Assembly (NCBI RefSeq): GCF_024294905.1
Contig: NZ_JANCOC010000009.1
Span: forward strand, 40,718-104,717
Source: Rothia gullae
GTDB lineage: Bacteria > Actinomycetota > Actinomycetes > Actinomycetales > Micrococcaceae
DNA: 64,000 nt
Direction: 5' to 3'
Shown: positions 26,021 to 35,481 of the stretch, in pieces
Numbering within the stretch: position 1 is the stretch's first letter
Layout of the letters: each line of letters begins with the position of its first letter
Position numbers and translations under genes: made by a program
The notes under the pieces: generated by a model
Database searches by the model: none
What the model was told of the DNA's origin: nothing
What the model saw: the letters and a program-made list of their open reading frames with translations, nothing else

Positions 26021-26758
26021 ATGAACTCTGAGGTACTTTCGCAGACTCCTCGAACACTCATTATCATGCCAGCATGGAACGAGGAGGAGGTGATTGGCGG
26101 GACGATTGAGGAACTTTTCCGCATGATGCCTGAGGTCGACCTGGTGGTCGTCAATGATGGGTCCACCGACCGCACCTCTGAGATTGCGCGCGCTGCCGGC
26201 GCTTTCGTGATTGATCTTCCCTACAACATGGGTATCGGTGGCGCTTTGCGGACCGGCTACAAGTATGCTCGCCAGGCCGGTTATGATCGCGCAATTCAGG
26301 TTGATGCTGATGGCCAGCATGACCCGAAGGGTATCCGCACTGTGCTTTCTGGCCTGGAGGATGTCAACATCTCGATCGGTTCCCGCTTTGCTGAGGCGAC
26401 GAACTATAAGGTTTCTGGTCCGCGTAAGTGGGCGATGGTGGTTCTGGCCCGTATGTTTACGATGATTTCAGGCGAGAAGTTCACCGACGCCACTTCCGGC
26501 TTCCGTGCGGCAGACCGCAAGGCGATTGAGCAGTATTGCGAGCATCTACCTGCTGAGTATCTGGGTGACTGTATTGATGCCTGCGTGATGGCGATTCGTT
26601 CTGGCTTGACTGTTAAGCAGGTGCCGGTTGAGATGCGTGAGCGTCAGGGTGGTACTCCTTCTTCAAGTCCGTGGAAGTCTGCGGTGTACCTGGTTCGTTC
26701 TTTCTTCTCGTTTGGCATGTCGATGACTCGCCAGAAAACGAATGTGGGGTCTAAGTAA
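26021..26758 (+). CDS. Polyprenol-phosphate-type glycosyltransferase (GT2)
   Basis: 245 residues from ATG 26021. GT-A fold of family 2, similar to dolichyl-phosphate mannose/glucose synthases: IIMPAWNEEEVIGGTI at the start, VVNDGSTDRT (UDP/GDP-binding Asp), IQVDADGQHDP (the DxD-like metal site), then GSRF and SGFRAADR. No C-terminal membrane domain. Likely transfers a sugar from a nucleotide donor to polyprenol phosphate, making the lipid-linked sugar that GT-C enzymes such as the DUF6541 protein may use. The next gene (DUF2304) starts within a base of its stop, as is typical for this pair. Confidence 0.88.
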   Translation: MNSEVLSQTPRTLIIMPAWNEEEVIGGTIEELFRMMPEVDLVVVNDGSTDRTSEIARAAGAFVIDLPYNMGIGGALRTGYKYARQAGYDRAIQVDADGQHDPKGIRTVLSGLEDVNISIGSRFAEATNYKVSGPRKWAMVVLARMFTMISGEKFTDATSGFRAADRKAIEQYCEHLPAEYLGDCIDACVMAIRSGLTVKQVPVEMRERQGGTPSSSPWKSAVYLVRSFFSFGMSMTRQKTNVGSK

Positions 26759-27136
26759 ATGAGTGCAAATATTTTCTTCCTTCTCATCGTGGTGGTGATG
26801 GAGGTTCTCGTTCTGGCACAGGTACGCAACCAGAAGATGAAGGAAAAGTATGCCGCACTGTGGCTTATTGTTGGCGTCATCATGATTGTGCTAGCGCTTT
26901 TCCCGAAGCTTTTGGATGCCCTCTCGCGTCTGGCGGGTATTGAGACCCCGGTCAACCTGCTGTTCCTACTGGCGATTATTATGCTGATGGGTATTAGCTT
27001 GCACTTGACCCTGGCTATCTCGAAGATTACGGATGATATGCGTACCCTCGCTGAAGAAGTTGCGATTATGAAAGCTCTTCAGCGTCAGCCGCAGGGCGCT
27101 TCCCGCGCTACGGAGCGAGAGCAGAAGAAGCCCTAA
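26759..27136 (+). CDS. DUF2304 membrane protein
   Basis: 125 residues with three hydrophobic helices (IFFLLIVVVMEVLVLAQVR, ALWLIVGVIMIVLALFP, NLLFLLAIIMLMGISLHL) and the family's mixed motif QKMKEKYAALWL. Ends in a charged helix. It directly follows the GT2 gene. DUF2304 proteins regularly accompany GT2 polyprenol-phosphate glycosyltransferases and are thought to assist them in the membrane. No catalytic residues are evident. Confidence 0.85.
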   Translation: MSANIFFLLIVVVMEVLVLAQVRNQKMKEKYAALWLIVGVIMIVLALFPKLLDALSRLAGIETPVNLLFLLAIIMLMGISLHLTLAISKITDDMRTLAEEVAIMKALQRQPQGASRATEREQKKP

Positions 27137-27187
27137 AGCCCCTGATTTTTATACGTTTCTACACGCTTGAGCTTGGAGTAATACCTC

Positions 27188-28063
27188 ATGACCGTTGATA
27201 TTCTGTTCCCCTACTACGGCGACGTCGCCATGATGAAGCAGGCTGTGCTGTCTGTGGTCGGTCAGACCAACCCGGACTGGCGCATGATTGTTATCGATGA
27301 CGGCTACCCGGATGATTCGATTCCCGGCTGGTTCGAGTCGCTGAAGGATGAGCGCATCACTTACATGCGTAACGAGAAGAACTTGGGCGCGAACGGTAAT
27401 TACCGTAAGTGCTTGACCTTCGTCGAGAATGACCTGGTCACCGTCATGGGTGCTGATGACGTTATGCTCCCCAACTATGTGCAGTGGCTGGTGGATTCGG
27501 CGGCGAAGCACCCTGAGGCATCCATTTTCCAGCCCGGCGTGGTCGTGATTGATGAGAACAACGGCCTGTCGAACACTCTGGTGGAGCAGACTAAGGCGTT
27601 CTACCGTCCCAAGGGTGAGGCTGTTCTGCAGGGTGAGGAGCTGGCTACCTCCCTGCTGCGCGGCGCGTGGTTCTACTTCCCGTCCTTGGGTTGGCGTAAG
27701 GACGCTATCGTGGGCACCGGCTTCCGTGAGGGCCTGAACGTTGTGCAGGATATGGCGCTGATTCTGGACATTACGATGCGTGGCGGCTCCCTGTACTACG
27801 ACCCGCAGGTTGCGTTCATGTACCGTCGTCACGGTGGTTCTGACTCGTCTTGGCGTGCCCTGGAAGGTACCCGCTTTGATGAGGAGCGCCGTTACATGAA
27901 CACCATTGCTGATGAGATGACTGCCCTGGGTTGGACGAAGGCTGCCCGCGTGGCCCGTATTCGTTTCTCTTCGCGTGCTCACGCGCTGACTCTGCTGCCG
28001 AAGGCGGCCCTGGCGAAGAAGTGGCAGGGTGTTAAGAACCTTGCCGAGCATGTGGTGAAGTAA
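27188..28063 (+). CDS. Family-2 glycosyltransferase
   Basis: 291 residues; GT-A fold. DILFPYYGDVAMMKQAVLSV and VIDDGYPDDSIPGWFES form the nucleotide-binding N-terminus; VMGADDVMLPNYVQW supplies the metal-binding acidic motif (ADD in place of DxD). The C-terminus has YRRHGGSDSS typical of rhamnosyl- or galactofuranosyl-like transferases acting on surface glycans. Start ATG 27188 follows CTTGGAG. Third gene in the plus-strand glycan run. Sugar unknown. Confidence 0.87.
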   Translation: MTVDILFPYYGDVAMMKQAVLSVVGQTNPDWRMIVIDDGYPDDSIPGWFESLKDERITYMRNEKNLGANGNYRKCLTFVENDLVTVMGADDVMLPNYVQWLVDSAAKHPEASIFQPGVVVIDENNGLSNTLVEQTKAFYRPKGEAVLQGEELATSLLRGAWFYFPSLGWRKDAIVGTGFREGLNVVQDMALILDITMRGGSLYYDPQVAFMYRRHGGSDSSWRALEGTRFDEERRYMNTIADEMTALGWTKAARVARIRFSSRAHALTLLPKAALAKKWQGVKNLAEHVVK

Positions 28064-28179
28064 ACCTATATTTGTGTGCGGTGCGTCGTACATCCTGCGG
28101 TGGATGTGCGGCGCATCTGCGTATGTAATGATGGTTTGTGTTGGCGGCTATATTGGCGGCTAGGAATGAGGAGGACGCG

Positions 28180-29565
28180 GTGAGCGAGTCGGTACAGCAC
28201 CCCGATAAGAGCGGGGTGGAGGAACACCCCTCTCGGGAGACCCAGTCTTCGGGTACGGTCACCCGCTACCAGTCCCTGGCGCTTTTGGGTTCGTCCCTGT
28301 TGGCGGCGGTCTCCACGCTGGTGGTGACCATGATTGCTCAGCGTGCCCTGAACGGTTCGGAGCTGACGGAGTTCCTGCTGTTCTGGGCGGCGCTTTTCAC
28401 GGTGACGGGTATTATCACGGGTATTCAGCCGGAGATTACGCGCGCGGTGGGTACGGCGCGCACTCATGCTGTAGCTGACGGGGCTGCATCCGGCGGGGCT
28501 GCATCTGCTGAGGGTTCCGCGCCGCAGGGCGCTCGCGTGGTTACGGTGACCGCGGCTTTAGGTGCTATCGCTGGTGCGTTGGTGTTGGTGGGCTCCCCTC
28601 TGTGGGCGGGCCAGCAGATTCCGCATTCGGCGGCGGTGGGCGTGACCGTTATGGCGGTGGGCGTGTTCCTCTACGCCCTGCAGGCGACTATGAGCGGCGT
28701 GACCGCTGGTGAGGACCGCTGGTACCTTTTCGCGGCGGTGGGCGGTCTGGAATCTGCCGGGCGCCTCATCCTCATGCTTGCGGCGGCCCTACTCATTCCT
28801 TCCCTTGCCGGCCTTGAGGTGGCAACCGTTGTGCCGATGGGTCTGTGGCTCATCCTGGGGTTCGTGACCGTTTCGGGTCGCCGCCTGTGGGTTGCCCGCG
28901 CCGATGTGCCCGCGCGCCGCCTGAGCGCAAATATCCTCTGGTCGTTCCTGTCCTCTGCCGCCGCGGCGGTGCTGATGATGGGATTCCCGAACGTGTTGAA
29001 AGCGAGTGGCGCCGCGGAGAGCGAACCGGTCGTACTGGGCACCCTGATCCTGGCGATTTCCATTACCCGTTCACCGATTATGATTCCCCTGCAGGCGTTT
29101 CAGGGCGTGGCGGTTTCTGCTTTCTTGAAGCAGCGCCACCGCCCCGTAGCGGCGTTCATTAAGCCTGCCGCCGCAGTGGTGGCTGTGGGTGCTGTGGGCG
29201 CGTTGGCGGCGTACCTGATGGGTCCGTTGCTGTTCCGCCTGATTTACCCGCCTGCCGCAGGTGCAGAGTCCGCGTACGAGGCGGCAGCCTCCGGCACCAC
29301 CCTGGGTGCGCTGGTCTTCGCCTCGGCACTGCTGGCGCTCATGACTCTCTCGGGCAATATGGCGCTCGCGGTGAACCAGCACCGCATCTACCTTGCCGGT
29401 TGGGTGGTTGCCGCGGCGGTGACCTTGAGCTTGGCGTTCATAATCCCCGCGCCGCTGGTGCCGCGCGCTATGGTGGCGTTGGCGGTCGGCCCGGTCTGCG
29501 GCTTCGTGGTGCATATGGTGGGTGTGTCTTTGGCATCCCGCGCGGAAGAAGCTCGCGCCAAATAA
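28180..29565 (+). CDS. Polysaccharide flippase-like membrane protein
   Basis: 461 residues from GTG 28180, placed six bases after AGGAGG; a longer frame to 28138 lacks a site. About twelve to fourteen hydrophobic helices, Ala/Val/Leu-rich, with the general layout of Wzx/MATE-like exporters of lipid-linked oligosaccharides. No strong motif was identified, so the assignment rests on topology and position in the glycan run. An Ala/Gly-rich loop is seen near residue 100. Probably moves glycan-lipid intermediates across the membrane. Confidence 0.65.
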   Translation: MSESVQHPDKSGVEEHPSRETQSSGTVTRYQSLALLGSSLLAAVSTLVVTMIAQRALNGSELTEFLLFWAALFTVTGIITGIQPEITRAVGTARTHAVADGAASGGAASAEGSAPQGARVVTVTAALGAIAGALVLVGSPLWAGQQIPHSAAVGVTVMAVGVFLYALQATMSGVTAGEDRWYLFAAVGGLESAGRLILMLAAALLIPSLAGLEVATVVPMGLWLILGFVTVSGRRLWVARADVPARRLSANILWSFLSSAAAAVLMMGFPNVLKASGAAESEPVVLGTLILAISITRSPIMIPLQAFQGVAVSAFLKQRHRPVAAFIKPAAAVVAVGAVGALAAYLMGPLLFRLIYPPAAGAESAYEAAASGTTLGALVFASALLALMTLSGNMALAVNQHRIYLAGWVVAAAVTLSLAFIIPAPLVPRAMVALAVGPVCGFVVHMVGVSLASRAEEARAK

Positions 29566-29599
29566 ACTCACGCCGAGTAGCTTAAAAACCTCTGCTTAA

Positions 29600-29650
29600 A
29601 AACCTATGGGAGGGGCACGTATATCATGTACGTGCCCCTCCCATAGGTTT
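29600..29650. terminator. 22-bp perfect hairpin between convergent genes
   Basis: Arms 29600-29621 and 29629-29650 pair perfectly over 22 bp with a 7-nt loop. The arm ends supply A/T runs so the structure can act in both directions, between the flippase-like and acyltransferase genes. Confidence 0.9.
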
Positions 29651-29670
29651 ACCCGGTAGGCGGCTCACCG

Positions 29671-30786
29671 CTAGGGAATCAGCCACTTACGGACCGGCGG
29701 AATCCAGCGCAGTAGCCACACCAGAATCAGCGAAGAAGCCCACACCAGCAGCGCGTAGGGTGCCTCCAGGCGGTAATCCACCAGCGGCCAACCGTAGGCG
29801 GCGAGGCCCTGAATAATCAGCAGGTGAATCAGGTACACACCAAAAGTCAGAGCTGACAGCTTACGCAGACCCGTCTGAACCGCCTCCGGCAGGCGATTCA
29901 GCGGCAGAGACTTGAAGAATACAAAAACCGCCGAAGCCCAGAAAATCGTCGGAATAGACAGGTACTCGGTGGCCAAACCGCCCAGGCCCTGGTGGTTCAG
30001 TACCAGGTACGGGCCCACCAGAATATGTGTCAGGGAACCGGCAATACCCAGCACATAGATGACCAGACTCCACGGCAGGCTGAACTCCGTATTCGCCAGC
30101 GCATAACCTAAGAAGCAGAAGCCCACATACCCCACAATGGGTGCAGAGAACTCCGGCATAAACTGCGGATTAATCTTCTGCAGAGAAGCAGTCGCAATGG
30201 GCATCAGAAGCCCTAGAGCCGCCATCAGCCACGCCAGCTGCACCTTCTTCTCACCGGCACCGCGCAGGGCGTACGAGAAGATCGGCAACACCAGGTACAC
30301 GCCGATGAGCGCCTCCAAATACCAGAGGGTCACACCCACCTTGTTCGGCGCCAACAGCACCGCCAGAATCTCCTCACCCGTAGGCAGGGGAGTGTGCTTA
30401 AACCAGCTGCGTGCAAAGAGATACACCTGACCCCACACCAGCAGCGGAATCAGAATCTTCGTGAAACGCTTCTTATAGAACGTACCGACACTCTCACGGT
30501 TCGTGAAATTCAGCAGGGTAATACCCGAGGCCATGAAGAAAAGCGGCACTGCGGCAACCGCGGTACCCGAAAGAATATTCTCGAGAACCCAGCCGGGCGA
30601 ATCGTAATCCACCCGGTAGTTGAACCGCACATGCAACGCCACCACGAAGATAATGGCAAGAACATTAATAAGATCCAGGTACACCTTTCGCGCGGGCTTA
30701 GGGCGCGCGGCAGGCACCTGAGACTCAGGCTGAGCATCCGCAGGTTGAGAGGACACCACCTGCGCCGATGCAGGTTTGGAGGACAT
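29671..30786 (-). CDS. Membrane acyltransferase (acyltransferase-3/OafA type)
   Basis: 371 residues from ATG 30786 with GGAG upstream. A disordered Ala/Pro/Gln-rich N-terminus of about 30 residues precedes roughly ten membrane helices. Family motifs: RKVYLDLINVLAIIFVVALH with the conserved His, then FFMASGITL and KKRFTKILIPLLVW. Members transfer acetyl or similar acyl groups to surface sugars. It lies in the glycan region, so O-acetylation of the same polymer is plausible. Confidence 0.87.
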   Translation of the reverse strand: MSSKPASAQVVSSQPADAQPESQVPAARPKPARKVYLDLINVLAIIFVVALHVRFNYRVDYDSPGWVLENILSGTAVAAVPLFFMASGITLLNFTNRESVGTFYKKRFTKILIPLLVWGQVYLFARSWFKHTPLPTGEEILAVLLAPNKVGVTLWYLEALIGVYLVLPIFSYALRGAGEKKVQLAWLMAALGLLMPIATASLQKINPQFMPEFSAPIVGYVGFCFLGYALANTEFSLPWSLVIYVLGIAGSLTHILVGPYLVLNHQGLGGLATEYLSIPTIFWASAVFVFFKSLPLNRLPEAVQTGLRKLSALTFGVYLIHLLIIQGLAAYGWPLVDYRLEAPYALLVWASSLILVWLLRWIPPVRKWLIP

Positions 30787-30840
30787 AAAAATCCGCTCCA
30801 ATCAATGTGTGTGAGTGTGATGGGTACAAGCACCCGAATT

Positions 30841-31833
30841 CTAAAGGTTATAGACCCGCTTAACGTACGCACCGTACAGCAGACGGTACAGTGGCGTGCT
30901 GGTCTTCAACAGCAGACCGGCGGCACCAAACACCGGGCGGATGCGCAACGCAAGCAGCGCATCACGCACCGTAAAACCACGACGGCAACCCGCCAGCACA
31001 GCCGGTGCGCTCCCGCCGCCCACAATCAGCGCCTGCTGCGCGTTATTCAGGTACGCAAGAACCCGGGCAACGGTCAGCGCCTCCTGACCTGCGGGCAGAT
31101 GATACGTGCTCGTACGCTGCAGAGACTTCTCAAAATACTCCAGCAGGCGGCGCGTCTCATCCAGGGGAGTAATACGGCTCCACGTCAGGCTTCCCGCGCT
31201 CACCGCGTAGGCGTACAGCGGCTCATCAATGACGGTCACGCTCTGCGCTCGCAGGTAGCAGTCCAACAGTGCGCACTCATCTTCAGCACGTTCAATCTGC
31301 GGGTATCGAACACCTTCAAATAGTTCACGGCGAATTATCTTATCCCAGGCGTAAGGAGACAGCTGGTCCTTGAGCAGGGCGAACGCCGCTTCCTGACCGG
31401 TCAGCATGCCGGGGGTGCCCTTGAGGCGCTGTGTGGTTGAACCGTTGGTTGCCACCATGTTGTGGGCGCAATTGACCACCTGCGCACCAGTACGCTCGGC
31501 GTGGTAGTGCAGGCGCTCCAGGAAGGTCGGGTAGAGAGCATCGTCAGAATCGGGGAAAGTCACCCACTCGCCCCGCGCCTCTTCCAGGCCCTGGTTACGC
31601 ATCGCGGACAGGCCCTGATTCTTGGGGTTATTGAACACGCGCACGCGTTCATCCTGGTTCTGCTGCAGGTACTCGGCAATCAGCTGCGCCGAATTATCCG
31701 GGGAGCCGTCAATCATGACCAGAAGCTCAAAATTGGGGTCGGTCTGCGCCAGCACCGACTTAATCGCCGCAATGACGGTGGAGGCGGTGTTGTAGACCGG
31801 CATAATGATGCTCGTGCGAGGGGTGGCAGACAT
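30841..31833 (-). CDS. Family-2 glycosyltransferase, paralogue 1
   Basis: 330 residues; GT-A fold with SIIMPVYNTASTVIAAIKSV, VMIDGSPDNSAQLI and the metal motif PDSDDALYP. The C-terminal 80 residues (LAYLNNAQQALIVGG to LLYGAYVKRVYNL) are shared with the next gene. It is a tandem paralogue of 31894-32880; the two probably arose by duplication and now add sugars at different steps or positions. Start ATG 31833 follows AAAGG. Confidence 0.9.
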   Translation of the reverse strand: MSATPRTSIIMPVYNTASTVIAAIKSVLAQTDPNFELLVMIDGSPDNSAQLIAEYLQQNQDERVRVFNNPKNQGLSAMRNQGLEEARGEWVTFPDSDDALYPTFLERLHYHAERTGAQVVNCAHNMVATNGSTTQRLKGTPGMLTGQEAAFALLKDQLSPYAWDKIIRRELFEGVRYPQIERAEDECALLDCYLRAQSVTVIDEPLYAYAVSAGSLTWSRITPLDETRRLLEYFEKSLQRTSTYHLPAGQEALTVARVLAYLNNAQQALIVGGGSAPAVLAGCRRGFTVRDALLALRIRPVFGAAGLLLKTSTPLYRLLYGAYVKRVYNL

Positions 31834-31893
31834 AGGGTGGGAACCTTTGAGAACGGGGCTAATAAGAACTGTGATGATAAAAACGCTGAGGTG

Positions 31894-32880
31894 TTACATG
31901 CCGTAGGCGCGGCGAACGTACGCGCCGTACAGGGTGCGGTACAGGGCGGGGGAGAGCTTCAACAGCAGGCTCGCCGCACCCACCACCGGGCTAGAACGTA
32001 GCGCCGGTATAACCCAACCCCACTCGATTTGGCGGCGGCATTCGCGGATTACCGCGTCCGAGTCGGCGCTATCGCTCATGAGCGCCTGCTGCGCATTATT
32101 CAGGTAGGTCACCGCAGAAGAAATCGCCATCGCTTGCTGACCCTCCTTCGAGGAGAGCAGGGGTGCACCCGCTTCACGCATGTAGCGGGTGTGACGGATG
32201 CTTTCCTCCACCGGGGTCACGCGGCCCCAGGTCAGGCCCTCAGAGCCCATGTGGTACAGGTACAGACAGTCCGGGATAACCTCAAGCTTCTGCGCCTGCA
32301 TGAGGCACTCAAAGACCGCGAGGGCATCCTCGGCGCGGTGAATATCGGTTGCGAAACGTACCGAAGAGAAGAGCGAAGCACGGAAAATCTTATCGTGCAC
32401 AAAACCCGTAAAACGGTTCAGCAGATAGTTGATGGCAATATCGCGACCCGTGTACGTGCCGGGTGCACCCTGCGGGCGGTCCATCGTGGAGCCGTCGGCG
32501 CGGGCAATGGTGTGACCGCAGGTTGCCACATCCGCGCCGTTACGCGCCGCCGCGGCGTGTAGGCGCTCCAGGAACTCGGGGCGGTACGTGTCATCAGAAT
32601 CGATGAACGTAATCCACTCGCCGCGCGCCTCATCCAGACCCTGGTTACGTGCCGCAGACACGCCGGCGTTCTGCTCATTGTCGAACAGGCGGATGCGGGG
32701 ATCGGGGGTGTTCTGTAGGAACTCGTGAATCACTTTCGAGGAGTGATCCGGGGAGCCGTCAACCACTACCAGCAGCTCAAAGTCGGGGTCGGTTTGCGCC
32801 AGAACGGACTCCATCGCGGCGACGACAGTGTCAGCCGTGTTGTAGACCGGCATGATGATGCTGGTGCGGGGTGACGGCAT
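31894..32880 (-). CDS. Family-2 glycosyltransferase, paralogue 2
   Basis: 328 residues from ATG 32880, behind GAAGAGGT; an upstream in-frame start at 32928 lacks a site. Same architecture as its neighbour: SIIMPVYNTADTVVAAMESV, VVVDGSPDHSSKVI, metal motif IDSDDTYRP, and the shared C-terminus VTYLNNAQQALMSD to YGAYVRRAYGM. First gene of a minus-strand unit of two glycosyltransferases and the acyltransferase. Confidence 0.9.
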   Translation of the reverse strand: MPSPRTSIIMPVYNTADTVVAAMESVLAQTDPDFELLVVVDGSPDHSSKVIHEFLQNTPDPRIRLFDNEQNAGVSAARNQGLDEARGEWITFIDSDDTYRPEFLERLHAAAARNGADVATCGHTIARADGSTMDRPQGAPGTYTGRDIAINYLLNRFTGFVHDKIFRASLFSSVRFATDIHRAEDALAVFECLMQAQKLEVIPDCLYLYHMGSEGLTWGRVTPVEESIRHTRYMREAGAPLLSSKEGQQAMAISSAVTYLNNAQQALMSDSADSDAVIRECRRQIEWGWVIPALRSSPVVGAASLLLKLSPALYRTLYGAYVRRAYGM

Positions 32881-33191
32881 AGTACCTCTTCGAAATGCGG
32901 CGGATGGAACTACATACAGGTACATCATACGGTGGGGGTGGTGGGGAATCGAAATATTCCCCGCTGCCCTTTTATCTATATGACAAAACCTACCGATGAG
33001 ATAATCTAGCGCATGCTACACTGCGCATTTTTGGTGACCAAGTGGAAGCGCCACAAAATGGGAACTTAGGTAACCCTATGGAAAACAGGCGGTGCGCTCC
33101 CTACACTGGAAGGGCACATTGACAAACCGCACGGACCGCCCACACCGCGGCCCCGCCCCTCCCAACGGGTATAGCACCGAAGGAGCCACCC
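32881..33191. other. Divergent intergenic region
   Basis: 311 bp between divergently read glycosyltransferase and MHS transporter genes. It must hold promoters for both. TTGACA is seen near 33119 on the plus strand but no well-placed partner box. No gene seen. Confidence 0.4.
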
Positions 33192-34484
33192 ATGAGCCGA
33201 CGCACCGACGCGCCCGCCCGATCACCACGACGAGCCGCCCTCGCCAGCTGGATAGGCTCCGCCCTCGAATACTACGACTTTGCCGTCTACGGCACCGCCG
33301 CGGCAATCGTGCTCAACCGCATCTTCTTCCCCGAAGACACCGCCGCCATCGGCATCCTCAAGTCCATGGTGGTTGTGGGTGTCGCCTACGTTGTACGTCC
33401 TTTCGGTGCCATGATCGTTGGACCCCTCGGTGACCGCTACGGCCGCCGATTCGTCCTGATGCTCACGCTCTTCCTGATGGGCTTTGCCACCTTCGCAATC
33501 GGTTGCCTGCCGACCTACAGCGAGGCTGGTATCCTCGCCCCCACCCTGCTGGTCATCTGCCGCATGATTCAGGGCCTCTCCGCCGCCGGTGAGCAGGCAA
33601 GCTCCATCTCCATCTCCCTGGAGCACGCCAATGAGCATCAGCGCGCCTTTACGACCAGCTGGACCCTGCAAGGCACCCAGTTCGGCTCGCTACTGGCAAC
33701 CGCCGTATTCATCCCCTTCGCCGCCCTGCCGGATGAGCACCTGCTCAGCTGGGGCTGGCGCGTGCCCTTCTGGCTCTCCGCCTTCGTGGTGGTGACCGCC
33801 TGGCTGATTCGGCGCACCCTCTCCGAGCCGCCCGCCTACCTGCAGCGCGAAAAGCTCAGCGAATCCCCGCTCATGCTGGTCTTCAAGCACCACAAGCGCG
33901 CCGTGCTCACCATCGCCGTGTGCGCCATGGTCAACACTGTGAACATGGTCTTCACGACCTTCGCGCTTTCCTTCGCCACCAAGGGTTACGGCCTTGACCG
34001 CAGCACGATGCTGCTGGTGCCGGTCGCCTCCAACACCCTCGGCCTGATTGCGATTCCGCTTGCTGCCATGCTTGCCGACCGGATCGGTCGTAAGCCTGTG
34101 TTCATTACCGGTGCGGTTGCTTCGTCCCTGGTGATGTTCCCGTACCTCGGGGCGATTACCGAGGGTAACTGGGTGGGTATCTTCGCCTATGGCGTGCTCA
34201 TGCACGGTGCGCTGTACTCCATGGCGAACGGTGTGTGGCCCGCCTTCTATGCGGAGATGTTCCCGACCCGCGTGCGCGTGACCGGCCTGGCGCTGGGTAC
34301 CCAGATTGGCTTCGCAATTTCTGGAGGCGTGGCACCCGCCGTGGCGACGAGCCTCGCCGGTGCCGACCTGCATAACGCGGTGTTGCCCGCCGTGTTCACG
34401 GTCGCCATGTGTGTGCTCGTGGCGTTGGGTGCGCTGACGGCTCGTGAGGGGTACAAGAAGTCCCTTGTGGAACTGGATGCATAA
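33192..34484 (+). CDS. MFS transporter, metabolite:H+ symporter (MHS) family
   Basis: 430 residues with twelve membrane helices. MHS hallmarks: ASWIGSALEYYDFAVYGTAAA in helix 1 and GDRYGRRFVLMLTLF after helix 2, then MIQGLSAAGEQASS in helix 4 and DRIGRKPVF between helices 8 and 9. MHS proteins import organic acids such as citrate, proline betaine, shikimate or alpha-ketoglutarate with protons. The shikimate dehydrogenase gene facing it suggests shikimate or quinate (ShiA-like) as substrate; this is an inference. SD AAGGAG precedes the start. Confidence 0.88.
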   Translation: MSRRTDAPARSPRRAALASWIGSALEYYDFAVYGTAAAIVLNRIFFPEDTAAIGILKSMVVVGVAYVVRPFGAMIVGPLGDRYGRRFVLMLTLFLMGFATFAIGCLPTYSEAGILAPTLLVICRMIQGLSAAGEQASSISISLEHANEHQRAFTTSWTLQGTQFGSLLATAVFIPFAALPDEHLLSWGWRVPFWLSAFVVVTAWLIRRTLSEPPAYLQREKLSESPLMLVFKHHKRAVLTIAVCAMVNTVNMVFTTFALSFATKGYGLDRSTMLLVPVASNTLGLIAIPLAAMLADRIGRKPVFITGAVASSLVMFPYLGAITEGNWVGIFAYGVLMHGALYSMANGVWPAFYAEMFPTRVRVTGLALGTQIGFAISGGVAPAVATSLAGADLHNAVLPAVFTVAMCVLVALGALTAREGYKKSLVELDA

Positions 34485-34511
34485 CCCAAACAATATATTC
34501 TGTATATAGAA

Positions 34512-34561
34512 TAAACACAGGTGGGGTTGGATAGATACCTATCCAACCCCACCTGTGTTTA
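34512..34561. terminator. 22-bp perfect hairpin between convergent genes
   Basis: Arms 34512-34533 and 34540-34561 are perfectly complementary with a 6-nt loop; A/T-rich ends let it act in both directions, between the MHS transporter and the shikimate dehydrogenase. Confidence 0.92.
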
Positions 34562-34566
34562 ACTTT

Positions 34567-35481
34567 CTAAGCCCCCTGCTGAGCCGCAATCAGCGCCTCA
34601 AAATGCGCCGCCATACGCTCAGCGTTTGGTTCCAGCCCGGTGAAGAGGCGGAACGCATCCACCGCCTGACCCACCGCCATGTAGCCACCCGTCAGTACCT
34701 CGCACCCGGCGGCACGCGCTGCGCGCACCAGCTGCGTCTGTTGCGGCAGGTAGATGACATCCGCAACCCACAGGCCCTTACGCAACACCCCGGCGCTCAG
34801 CACCGACTCGCTCAACGGCATACCCGGATGCACGTGCATACCCACCGGGGTTGCGTTCACCAAACCCTGAGCTTGTAGTAGAGCTTCAATGAGGCGCTCA
34901 TCGTCGCTCAGCACCTCGATCCGGGTCTGCGGGAAGAGCCCACCCAGCTGCTCCGCAAGCCCCTGCGCCTTCGCCGCGTCACGCTCAAAGAGACTCAGGC
35001 GGCGCACCCCCAGGCGGCACAGCGCGTACGCCGTGGCGCTACCGGCACCACCAGCACCCAGCTGCACCACGTGCTCCAGGCGCGCCGGATCCTCCGCCAC
35101 CTGCGGCAGGCCGCGCGTCAATCCCGCAATGAACCCGGAGTAGTCCGTGTTATCGCCGTAGAAGCTACCATCCTCACCAATTACCACGCAATTGACCGCG
35201 CCCAGGGCGCGTGCCGCATCCGAAAGTTCGTGCAGGTGCTCCATGACCGACTGCTTGCACGGGTGCGTGATATTGAAAGCGTTAAAGCCGAGCAGTGCCG
35301 CCGCATCCAGAAGCGCCGGGGCGGAGGCGCCATCGAGGTTCATGGCGTCCAGGTCGACGGGGCGGTACAGGTAGCGCACCCCGTGCGCGTCCGCTTCCGC
35401 CTCATGCATGGGAGGGGTCAGGGAGGAGGTGATGCCGTCACCAATGAGACCCACCAGGAAAGATTCAGTACGCAAACTCAT
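34567..35481 (-). CDS. aroE: Shikimate/quinate 5-dehydrogenase
   Basis: 304 residues from ATG 35481 (an in-frame GTG at 35502 is an alternative). Substrate domain: GLIGDGITSSLTPPMHEAEA and the catalytic Lys in FNITHPCKQSV; Asp in GDNTDYSG. Rossmann domain: VQLGAGGAGSATAYALCRLG, then NATPVGM. The SLTPPMHEAEA and NITHPCK pattern fits the YdiB/AroE-like branch able to use shikimate or quinate with NAD or NADP, rather than the core biosynthetic AroE. With the facing MHS transporter, uptake and use of environmental shikimate or quinate is plausible. Confidence 0.87.
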   Translation of the reverse strand: MSLRTESFLVGLIGDGITSSLTPPMHEAEADAHGVRYLYRPVDLDAMNLDGASAPALLDAAALLGFNAFNITHPCKQSVMEHLHELSDAARALGAVNCVVIGEDGSFYGDNTDYSGFIAGLTRGLPQVAEDPARLEHVVQLGAGGAGSATAYALCRLGVRRLSLFERDAAKAQGLAEQLGGLFPQTRIEVLSDDERLIEALLQAQGLVNATPVGMHVHPGMPLSESVLSAGVLRKGLWVADVIYLPQQTQLVRAARAAGCEVLTGGYMAVGQAVDAFRLFTGLEPNAERMAAHFEALIAAQQGA

